Source: Geobacter sp. UBA1603
GTDB lineage: Bacteria; Desulfobacterota; Desulfuromonadia; Geobacterales; Pseudopelobacteraceae
Length of the DNA: 5,351 bases
NCBI GenBank assembly: GCA_002322035.1
Contig: DCNF01000059.1
Span: forward strand, 43,666-49,016
Reading direction: 5' to 3'
The translations under genes were made by a program, and so were the position numbers. Below, one piece after another: positions 1 through 5,351 of the stretch (position 1 is the stretch's first letter; each line of letters starts with the position of its first letter). The notes beneath the pieces were generated by a model, which made no database searches, was not told the DNA's origin, and saw nothing but the letters and a program-made list of their open reading frames with translations.

Positions 1-1866
1 GGCAAGACCTCGCTGGTCAAGGCCCTGACCGGTATCGACACTGACCGCCTCAAGGAGGAGAAAGCCCGCGGCATAACGATCGAACTGGGTTTTGCCAATC
101 TGGAACTGCCAGGCGGTATCCATTTCGGCATCGTCGATGTTCCGGGACATGAGAAGTTCGTCCGCACCATGGTGGCCGGTGTCGGCGGCATGGATCTGGT
201 GATGCTGGTGATCGCCGCCGACGAGGGAATCATGCCCCAGACGAGGGAACATCTCGATATCCTGCGGCTCTTGGGGGTAAAGTGCGGGCTGGTGGCGCTC
301 ACCAAGCGCGACATGGTGGAAGCGGATTGGCTCGATCTGGTCAGCGAGGAGGTGCGCGAGTTCGCTGCCGGCAGCTTTCTGGAGGATGCGCCGGTCATTC
401 CGGTTTCTTCCCGCAGCGGGGAAGGGATAGACCTGCTCAAGGCCGAACTGGCAAGACTGGCTGAACAGGCTGCCGAGAAGCGCCGTGACGGCCATTTCCG
501 CCTGCCGGTTGACCGGGTCTTCACGGTGGCCGGCTTCGGCACGGTTGTGACCGGCACACTCCTGTCCGGAGAGATTTCGGCCGGAGACGAACTGGAGTTG
601 CTTCCCTCCTGCCGCGAGGGGCGGGTGCGCGGAATCCAGGCCCACGGAGCAAAAGCCGACAAAGGGCAGGCCGGACAGCGCCTGGCAGTCAATCTGCAGG
701 GCATCGACCTGGACCAGGCGCACCGCGGCGATGTGGTTGTGCCGCGGGGGGTCTTCCGCCCGACCAGAACAGTGGACGTCCGCCTCGACTGCCTCCCGGC
801 AGCCCCGCGCGAACTGAAGCACCGGGCAATGCTGCGGCTCCACTCGGCAACCTACGAAGTTCCGGCCCAGCTGATACTGCTCGACCGCAATGTCCTTGCG
901 CCCGGAGAGAGCGCCTATGCCCAGTTGCGCCTGCGGGAGCCGGCTCTGCTCCTGTCGGGAGACAGCTACATCATTCGCGCCTTTTCTCCCCAGGTAACCG
1001 TCGGCGGCGGCACCGTCCTCGATCCCTTCTCACCCCGCCGGCGGCGCCGGAGCGAGGATGCGCTCCGCCTGCTGGAGGCTCTCGATTCTGGCGACACCAT
1101 AACGGCGGTCTCTCTGATCGTTGGCCAGAGCATGCTTTCCGGCGTGTCGTTCGACGACCTGCTGTTACGCTCGGGAACCACCCGCAAACCTCTTGAGACA
1201 GCCCTGGCGGCCCTTCTTTCCTCGGGAGATCTGCTGCAGCTGGTGAGAGAACCGCGCATATTCCTCTCCCGGTCTTCATTCACGACCCTGTGCGACCTGC
1301 TCAAAAAGGAGCTTGCCGCCTGGATGGCTGCCAACCCGCTCAAGCAGGGCATCGGCAAAGAAGAATTAAAGACCCGCCTGCCGAGGCGCAGCGACCAGCG
1401 TTTCTTCACACCGCTTCTGGCGGCCCTGGAGAAAGAGGGGGCCATGCGGTCGGACCGGGAGCTGGTCATACCGGTCGGAACGGCGGCGCAGAGCCAGACG
1501 GCGGCAAACATGACTGGGCCGATTGCCGGTTTTATCGCCGATGGCGGCATCGAACCCCCCACGCTGCGCGAGATTACCGAAAAATTCCGCTGCGACGAGA
1601 AGACCGCCCGCGATCATCTGGCGCTGCTGGTCCGCCAGGGGGTCATCGTACGCATATCAGGCGATCTGCACTATTCCGCCGGTGCTCTGGACGGACTGCG
1701 GGAAAAGCTGGTGTCTTTCCTGAAAGAAAGGGGAGAAATCACCCCCCCAGAATATCGTGAGCTGACCGGGCTCTCCCGCAAATTCCTCATTCCGCTCCTG
1801 GAACATTTTGACAGCGAGAAGGTTACCATCCGGGTGGGCGACAAACGGCTTCTGCGGAAAAAATGA
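1..1866 (+). CDS. selB: Selenocysteine-specific translation elongation factor SelB (5' end missing)
   Basis: SelB is a cytoplasmic GTPase that binds Sec-tRNA and the SECIS hairpin of an mRNA and delivers selenocysteine at in-frame UGA codons. The open frame runs from base 1, beginning at the Gly-Lys-Thr end of the P-loop, so the first ATG inside the window (169) is internal. 621 codons are present, and roughly 15 residues are missing compared with the usual ~630-640. Visible landmarks by window codon: switch [10 protein letters not shown] (23-31), G3 DVPGHEKF (46-53), G4 TKRD (101-104), G5 SSR (136-138), domain 2 DRVF and GFGTVVTG (171-185), and domain 3 end [10 protein letters not shown] (333-342). 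A five-Arg linker (346-350) follows, then the winged-helix SECIS-binding region to the C-terminus. RGITIELGF and the closing LSRKF...VGDKRLL pattern (591-618) separate SelB from EF-Tu. No frameshift is seen. The stop overlaps the next gene's start. Hand-counted GC3 of the first 50 codons is 68%. Confidence 0.97.
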   Translation, partial: GKTSLVKALTGIDTDRLKEEKARGITIELGFANLELPGGIHFGIVDVPGHEKFVRTMVAGVGGMDLVMLVIAADEGIMPQTREHLDILRLLGVKCGLVALTKRDMVEADWLDLVSEEVREFAAGSFLEDAPVIPVSSRSGEGIDLLKAELARLAEQAAEKRRDGHFRLPVDRVFTVAGFGTVVTGTLLSGEISAGDELELLPSCREGRVRGIQAHGAKADKGQAGQRLAVNLQGIDLDQAHRGDVVVPRGVFRPTRTVDVRLDCLPAAPRELKHRAMLRLHSATYEVPAQLILLDRNVLAPGESAYAQLRLREPALLLSGDSYIIRAFSPQVTVGGGTVLDPFSPRRRRRSEDALRLLEALDSGDTITAVSLIVGQSMLSGVSFDDLLLRSGTTRKPLETALAALLSSGDLLQLVREPRIFLSRSSFTTLCDLLKKELAAWMAANPLKQGIGKEELKTRLPRRSDQRFFTPLLAALEKEGAMRSDRELVIPVGTAAQSQTAANMTGPIAGFIADGGIEPPTLREITEKFRCDEKTARDHLALLVRQGVIVRISGDLHYSAGALDGLREKLVSFLKERGEITPPEYRELTGLSRKFLIPLLEHFDSEKVTIRVGDKRLLRKK

Positions 1867-3119
1867 ACAAGATTACCGCCTATCTGAAAAAGCGCGCCAT
1901 CACCGCCCCCTGGCGCATAGATGGGTTGCCGGCGGGGCGGTTCGGCGGCGCCGTAGTCATTCCGTCACTTGCCGAATCGGAAAACCTGCCCGGCACGCTC
2001 CGCTCGCTGGCGGCCAATCCGCCGGAACTGCTCCAGTGTTACCTGATTGTGGTCGTTGTCAATCACCGCTGCGACGCCTCCCGGGAACAGCAGGCTGACA
2101 ACCGGCGTACCCTGGAGCGGCTTCCCGCCTGGAAAAATGAGTTTAACCTCGCCACGCTCTGCTGGGTCGATGCCGCATCGCCCGGATTGGAGCTTCCCCC
2201 CCGCCAGGGGGTCGGGCTTGCCCGCAAGATCGGCATGGACCTGGCCCTTGCCACACTGACCACACGCGGAGACGACCCGCTGCTGGTCTGCCTCGACGCC
2301 GACACAACGGTGCAGCCTGATTACCTGCAGGCACTACTTGATCACGATACCGCATCAGCGGTCGGCGGCACTGCAATTCCCTACCGTCACCGGCCGGCAT
2401 CCGACCCGGCCGGCCAGGAAGCCATCGACCGCTATGAACTGTTTTTGCGCGCTTATGTGCTTGGCCTGGAGCTGGCAGGATCCCCCTGGGCCTTCCACAC
2501 GGTCGGCAGTGCCATGGCCTGCCGGGCGTCTGTCTACGCGGCAGCGGGAGGAATGAACAAACGGCTGGCTGGGGAGGATTTCTACTTCCTGCAGCAGGTT
2601 CACAAGGTGAGCGGTGTCGCACCGCTCACCGGCACCGTGGTCCATCCTTCGCCGCGCAGTTCATGGCGCGTCCCCTTCGGAACCGGCCGGTCGGTGGGCG
2701 ATATGCTGACAGATGGCCCGAAGCGCCTGATGTTCTATGATCCGAAGCTGTTTGAGCTGCTGGGGGATTGGCTGGCCGGCGTTGGTGAATCCTGGACAAT
2801 GGATGGCGCAGCGATGCTGGCCTGCGGTTTTGGAGTCAACAGGGCGCTGGGGGAATTTCTGCAGGAGGCGGGTTTCGGGGACGCATGGGACGGCATTCGC
2901 CGCAATAACCCCGGCAATGTGCGAAACCGCAAAGCATTTCATGACTGGTTCGATGCCTTCCGCACCATGCGGCTGATGCACCGGCTGACCGACAGCGGCT
3001 TCCCCCGCCAGGCTCCTGAACTGGTGCTGCCGCCGCTTCTTCAGAAGGCCGGGATTCCGTGCCGCACAACGGCAGTGCCTGATATGCTCGCCGCCCTGCG
3101 CCGTCGCCAGGGGGCCTGA
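1863..3119 (+). CDS. Putative glycosyltransferase, GT-A fold, family 2-like
   Basis: This 418-residue protein is probably a nucleotide-sugar-dependent glycosyltransferase; its substrate cannot be told. The N-terminal half follows the GT2 order: a first strand and helix, AVVIPSLAESENLPGTLRSL (30-49); a second hydrophobic strand, LIVVVVNHRCD (61-71); a metal-binding DxD as LDAD (144-147) after the strand LLVC; a GSAMACR acceptor-side segment (215-221); and GGMNKRLAGEDFYFLQQV (229-246), whose ED pair (238-239) sits where GT2 enzymes carry the catalytic base. HPSPRSSWRVPFGTG (261-275) may be the product-binding loop. The last ~140 residues look helical and match no domain I recognise. There is no signal peptide or clear membrane segment, so it is probably cytosolic. 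The start overlaps the selB stop as ATGA, and no good ribosome site precedes it, which suggests translational coupling to selB. The aspartate usually found after the second strand appears as Asn67/Asp71, so it is a divergent member. The gene ends directly against the converging molybdoenzyme gene. Confidence 0.75.
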   Translation: MNKITAYLKKRAITAPWRIDGLPAGRFGGAVVIPSLAESENLPGTLRSLAANPPELLQCYLIVVVVNHRCDASREQQADNRRTLERLPAWKNEFNLATLCWVDAASPGLELPPRQGVGLARKIGMDLALATLTTRGDDPLLVCLDADTTVQPDYLQALLDHDTASAVGGTAIPYRHRPASDPAGQEAIDRYELFLRAYVLGLELAGSPWAFHTVGSAMACRASVYAAAGGMNKRLAGEDFYFLQQVHKVSGVAPLTGTVVHPSPRSSWRVPFGTGRSVGDMLTDGPKRLMFYDPKLFELLGDWLAGVGESWTMDGAAMLACGFGVNRALGEFLQEAGFGDAWDGIRRNNPGNVRNRKAFHDWFDAFRTMRLMHRLTDSGFPRQAPELVLPPLLQKAGIPCRTTAVPDMLAALRRRQGA

Positions 3120-3125
3120 TCAGGC
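3114..3125. repeat. 12-bp perfect palindrome spanning the two converging stop codons
   Basis: GCCTGATCAGGC is its own reverse complement. Its central six bases are the TGA stop of the glycosyltransferase (3117-3119) and the reverse-complemented TGA of the molybdoenzyme (3120-3122). Those six are palindromic automatically, so only the outer three pairs are additional, with a chance of about 1 in 64. There is no loop or T-run, so it is not a standard terminator. Confidence 0.6.
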
Positions 3126-5159
3126 ACTTCGAACCTCCACCGCCACGTCGTAGAGTGTGCTGCCCCGTCCGCCGTCGGTAAGCCGCTGCGACGTCAGGGC
3201 ATTCACCCCGCGCTGCCCGCCGATGAACTCGCTCCACCAGACCCCTTCGGTTACCACGGTGCCGGGCGGTACCTTACCGGTTATTTTCAAAGAAAACAGC
3301 ACCTCGCCGTACTGATTGAAAGCCGCCGCCTGCTGGCCGTCAACAAGGTTCCGTGCACTGGCATCGACCGGATTGATCAGGAGTACCATGCGCTCCTGCC
3401 GGGCGCGCAACTCATCCCGCTCATAAAACGAGCCATTCAGGGCAAAAGGGGTTACGGCCGGCTGCAGGCGCAATGGCAGGCCTTCCCCGGCTGCGTGGGT
3501 GGCAATGAGACAGGGGAAGCGCCGCTCTTCCCGCTCGTTGCCGATTTCGATCCTGCCCGATGGTGTCAGCCAGCGCCCGCCGCCGGGGGGTGTCAACAGC
3601 ACCGGTTCACCAGAGCGCAACCGCTTTGTTGCTGCCGCATCCCGCCAGGGGGTATCGCAGTCGAGCAGCTGGTCAATCAGATCATCGGCGGACTGCCTGA
3701 AGAACGGCTCGTCCCATCCCATGCCCCTGGCAAGCTGACAGAATACGTCCCAATTGGAGCGCGATTCAGCAACAGGATCAATAACGGCCGTACAGCGCTG
3801 GGCATGATAACCGCCGTAAGCCCGGTAAAGGTCAGAATGCTCCAGGGAGCTTGTGGCCGGCAGAACGATATCGGCATAGCGGGCCGTGTCGGTCATGAAG
3901 CGTTCATGCACAACGGTAAACAGGTCTTCACGCAGCAGTCCCCGGATCACCTGATTCTGATCAGGTGCTATGGACGCCGGGTTGGAGTGGTAGACATACA
4001 AAGCCTTGACTGGCTGATCGGCAAGGCCGTTTAAGGCATCACCGAGCTGGTTCATGCTGATCAGCCGGGTCGGCTGGGTCATGAAATCTTCGCGGGTTAC
4101 CACCTGTGCCAAGGGAAAGGCCGCACCAGTCGAGGTGCCAGGAAAAACGCCGCCTCCCCGCTGCCATGCGCCGCTCACCGCCGGCAGGCAGGTGATGGTG
4201 CGCACGGTCATGGCTCCGTTAGCGTAACGGGTCAGCCCGCTGCCCAGACGGACAAAGGGGCGGTGTGCCCGGGCAAACTCCCGTCCCAGGCGCTCGATCG
4301 ATGCGGCTGGCAGGCCGCATACCTCCGCCATCCGTTCCGGGGTGCAGTCGGGCAGGACGGTGCGCTCAAACTCGTCAAAACCGATGACGCTGGCGGCGAT
4401 GAAGTCGCGATCGGCCAGCCCGTCACGCACCATTACATGCATCATGCCCAGCGCCAGGGCTCCGTCGCCTCCCGGCCTGACGATGAAGGCTTCATCGGCT
4501 GCGTCGCAGGTGGGGGTGCGGTAGGTGTCAAGGGCCCAGATCCTGGCCCCGTTCTTGCGGGCGGCCAGGGCATCACGCATACAATGGACGCTGGTGGCCA
4601 CGGCGTTGATACCCCACAGAACCACCAGGTCGCTTTCCAGGATCTGCGTCGGCTCCATGGCCGGAGTGTCACCCATCACCGCTTTCCAGCCAACCTCCTT
4701 GGCCGGGGCGCAGATCGTGCGTTCAAGGCGGGAGGCGCCCAGTTTATGGAAAAATGCATGGCCGGCGTTGCGCTGCACCAGCCCCATGGTGCCGGCGTAG
4801 CTGTAGGGCAGGATGGCTTGCGGATCGCGCGCGGCAATGGCCGACAGGCGCGTGGCGATCTCGTGCAAGGCCTGGTCCCACGTGATGCGCTCGAACTGGC
4901 AGCTGCCCTTGGGACCGACACGCCGGAGCGGCTGCAGCACGCGCTCGGGGTGGTGGGTGCGCTCGGCATAGCGCGAGACCTTGGTGCACAGCGCGCCGTA
5001 GGTGGTCTCGTGCTCGGCCCAGCCCTGCACATGGACGACCCGTTCGGCGCCGGGCGAGCCCTGCACGGTGACCTTCAGCGCGCAGGTGTCGGGGCAGTCA
5101 TGCGGGCAGGCGCCGTGGACCACGCGGGTCGGCTCGGAGGAGGCGTTGACGAGGCTCAT
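3120..5159 (-). CDS. Molybdopterin (bis-MGD) oxidoreductase with N-terminal [4Fe-4S] site
   Basis: This 679-residue catalytic subunit belongs to the DMSO reductase/formate dehydrogenase superfamily; its substrate is unknown. The N-terminus has C18-x3-C22-x3-C26-x31-C58, a [4Fe-4S] ligand set, followed by CTKVSRY. Cys150 in RTICAPA lies where formate dehydrogenases have their Cys or Sec molybdenum ligand. Cofactor-binding segments include LVVLWGINA (178-186), DTYRTPTCDAAD (211-222), RPGGDGALALGMMH (228-241) and ADIVLPATSSLEHSD (429-443). Domain IV, the dinucleotide-binding barrel, starts near TPSGRIEI (532-539) and includes INPVDASARNLVDG (595-608). The start at 5159 leaves the conserved VVHGACPHDCPDTC block near the N-terminus. 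The frame stays open upstream to 5342, but that stretch is antisense to the M20 gene. A GGAG abuts this ATG with no spacing, so the ribosome site is poor. No Tat signal is seen in the chosen form, so it is probably cytoplasmic. Codons 1-133 are about 93% GC at position 3, against about 77% for 134-266, so the gene may be a chimera of two homologues. Confidence 0.9.
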   Translation of the reverse strand: MSLVNASSEPTRVVHGACPHDCPDTCALKVTVQGSPGAERVVHVQGWAEHETTYGALCTKVSRYAERTHHPERVLQPLRRVGPKGSCQFERITWDQALHEIATRLSAIAARDPQAILPYSYAGTMGLVQRNAGHAFFHKLGASRLERTICAPAKEVGWKAVMGDTPAMEPTQILESDLVVLWGINAVATSVHCMRDALAARKNGARIWALDTYRTPTCDAADEAFIVRPGGDGALALGMMHVMVRDGLADRDFIAASVIGFDEFERTVLPDCTPERMAEVCGLPAASIERLGREFARAHRPFVRLGSGLTRYANGAMTVRTITCLPAVSGAWQRGGGVFPGTSTGAAFPLAQVVTREDFMTQPTRLISMNQLGDALNGLADQPVKALYVYHSNPASIAPDQNQVIRGLLREDLFTVVHERFMTDTARYADIVLPATSSLEHSDLYRAYGGYHAQRCTAVIDPVAESRSNWDVFCQLARGMGWDEPFFRQSADDLIDQLLDCDTPWRDAAATKRLRSGEPVLLTPPGGGRWLTPSGRIEIGNEREERRFPCLIATHAAGEGLPLRLQPAVTPFALNGSFYERDELRARQERMVLLINPVDASARNLVDGQQAAAFNQYGEVLFSLKITGKVPPGTVVTEGVWWSEFIGGQRGVNALTSQRLTDGGRGSTLYDVAVEVRSA
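4758..4830. other. Compositional breakpoint within the molybdoenzyme gene
   Basis: On the minus strand, codons before this zone end almost always in G or C (9 of 133 end in A/T by hand count). Directly after it comes CAT GCA TTT TTC CAT AAA, and 31 of the next 133 codons end in A/T. The zone covers the conserved segment PYSYAGTMGLVQ (residues 118-129), where two homologous genes would share enough DNA identity to recombine or to be wrongly joined during assembly. The break is visible; its cause is inferred. Confidence 0.55.
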
Positions 5160-5189
5160 CTCCGCATCATGGCATGGCCGAATTCGACC

Positions 5190-5216
5190 GCCGGGAGGCC
5201 TTTGGAAGGCCCCGGC
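5190..5216. repeat. Imperfect inverted repeat (hairpin) in the divergent spacer
   Basis: GGCCTT (5197-5202) pairs with AAGGCC (5206-5211) around a 3-base loop. GCCGG (5190-5194) pairs with CCGGC (5212-5216) outside it, with GA (5195-5196) bulged on the left arm. That gives 11 base pairs in total, all seen directly. No T-run follows on the plus strand, so it does not look like an intrinsic terminator. A dyad between divergent genes could be an operator for a dimeric regulator. It could also simply be structure common in GC-rich spacers. Confidence 0.5.
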
Positions 5217-5250
5217 TAAGATCGATCGACAGGCCGGCCGGAGCCTCAAC

Positions 5251-5255
5251 AGGAG
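5251..5255 (+). promoter_or_regulatory. Ribosome binding site of the M20 gene
   Basis: AGGAG lies 10 bases upstream of the ATG at 5266 and is the best Shine-Dalgarno match in the spacer. It decides the start of a gene that is otherwise visible only through its first 28 codons. Confidence 0.6.
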
Positions 5256-5265
5256 CCCTTGCACC

Positions 5266-5351
5266 ATGTCCCCGAGAGAACCCCGACTGATCGACGCGAT
5301 CGTCGACGACGCCCCGGCGCTGGCCGAGATCCGGCGCGACATCCACGCCCA
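5266..5351 (+). CDS. M20-family amidohydrolase/aminoacylase (N-terminus only)
   Basis: This gene is cut by the right edge and only 28 full codons are visible. They read MSPREPRLIDAIVDDAP followed by ALAEIRRDIHA, and the next two bases (CA) fit the expected His. The pattern hydrophobic-x-x-IRRDIHAH is the hallmark first helix of M20 metallopeptidases of the hippurate hydrolase/N-acyl-amino-acid amidohydrolase group, which cleave N-acyl amino acids using two metal ions. The metal ligands and dimerisation domain lie outside the window. AGGAG at 5251-5255, 10 bases ahead of the ATG, supports this start. It diverges from the molybdoenzyme gene across a 106-bp spacer. Its GC-rich codons match the first ~130 codons of that gene rather than selB. 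The family call rests on one short motif, and the precise substrate cannot be given. Confidence 0.72.
   Translation, partial: MSPREPRLIDAIVDDAPALAEIRRDIHA

Larger units (their letters stand above)
5160..5265. promoter_or_regulatory. Divergent intergenic region between molybdoenzyme and M20 genes
   Basis: This is the only non-coding stretch in the window. Promoters for both outward-facing genes should lie here. TAAGAT at 5217-5222 (+) resembles a -10 box for the M20 gene, but no convincing -35 box lies 16-18 bases before it. On the minus strand a TTGAGG (complement of 5243-5248) has no good -10 partner. GATCGATC (5220-5227) and GGCCGGCC (5232-5239) are short palindromes that GC-rich DNA often contains. 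The promoter role is inferred from gene orientation, not from strong boxes. Confidence 0.4.

Noticed and set aside
169..171. ATG at 169 as the start of selB
   Set aside because: The frame upstream to base 1 encodes essential GTPase parts (Gly-Lys-Thr of the P-loop, switch I, DVPGHEKF), so this Met is internal and the gene is cut by the window edge.
966..1562. 198-codon open frame on the minus strand inside selB
   Set aside because: It is Arg/Ser-rich antisense shadow of the selB linker and winged-helix region, with no domain signal.
3948..3967. 8-bp stem, 4-base loop inverted repeat (CACCTGAT/ATCAGGTG)
   Set aside because: It lies inside the molybdoenzyme coding sequence (residues around 398-404), with no T-run and no sign of function. 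It is likely a chance result of codon choice.
3495..4034. 179-codon open frame on the plus strand opposite the molybdoenzyme
   Set aside because: It is antisense to conserved domain sequence and contains no recognisable protein motif.
4263..5219. 318-codon open frame on the plus strand opposite the molybdoenzyme
   Set aside because: It shows no recognisable motif, has Gly/Ala/His-rich shadow composition, and lies wholly antisense to a strongly supported gene.
5160..5342. 61-residue N-terminal extension of the molybdoenzyme, beginning MSRRISAS, which resembles a twin-arginine signal
   Set aside because: It is antisense to the M20 start and its ribosome site, lacks a hydrophobic core soon after the Arg pair, and lies ahead of a family-typical N-terminus. 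It is most likely just an open shadow frame in GC-rich DNA.
1..5351. selC (tRNA-Sec), SECIS element, CRISPR array or insertion sequence
   Set aside because: These were considered because of selB and the mosaic signal. The only non-coding DNA is a 106-bp spacer, with no tRNA-like fold, no spaced direct repeats, no transposase and no terminal inverted repeats.

Overview
The window (5351 bp, GC-rich) holds four protein genes and almost no free DNA. Most of it (about 1-4760) reads like a Geobacter-type deltaproteobacterium (Desulfuromonadia). The SelB protein, its codon mix and the downstream two thirds of the molybdoenzyme all fit that group from recalled family patterns; no search was run. The last ~590 bases (about 4760-5351) have a clearly higher third-position GC and look more like a betaproteobacterium (Burkholderiales). 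The contig therefore appears to be a mosaic, by assembly chimera or by recombination.

Layout. Positions 1-1866 (+) encode selB, the selenocysteine-specific elongation factor, cut at the left edge inside its P-loop. It overlaps by 4 bases (ATGA) with a putative family 2-like glycosyltransferase at 1863-3119 (+). That gene meets, stop codon to stop codon with no base between, a molybdopterin/[4Fe-4S] oxidoreductase running the other way (5159-3120, -). A 106-bp divergent spacer carrying a hairpin-forming inverted repeat separates it from the start of an M20-family amidohydrolase/aminoacylase (5266 to the right edge, +).

How the genes relate. SelB delivers Sec-tRNA to UGA codons, and in many anaerobes its main clients are molybdenum formate dehydrogenases, so a bis-MGD enzyme beside selB is a suggestive neighbour. 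This molybdoenzyme, however, carries an ordinary cysteine (TGC, residue 150) where formate dehydrogenases place selenocysteine, so it does not itself appear to need SelB. The glycosyltransferase is probably co-translated with selB, but no functional link is visible. The M20 gene probably belongs to the other genome segment.

I see no mobile element, CRISPR array, tRNA/selC or rRNA. No stretch over 300 bases lacks a gene. I found no convincing new multi-gene system; the most notable signal is the compositional break inside the molybdoenzyme gene.
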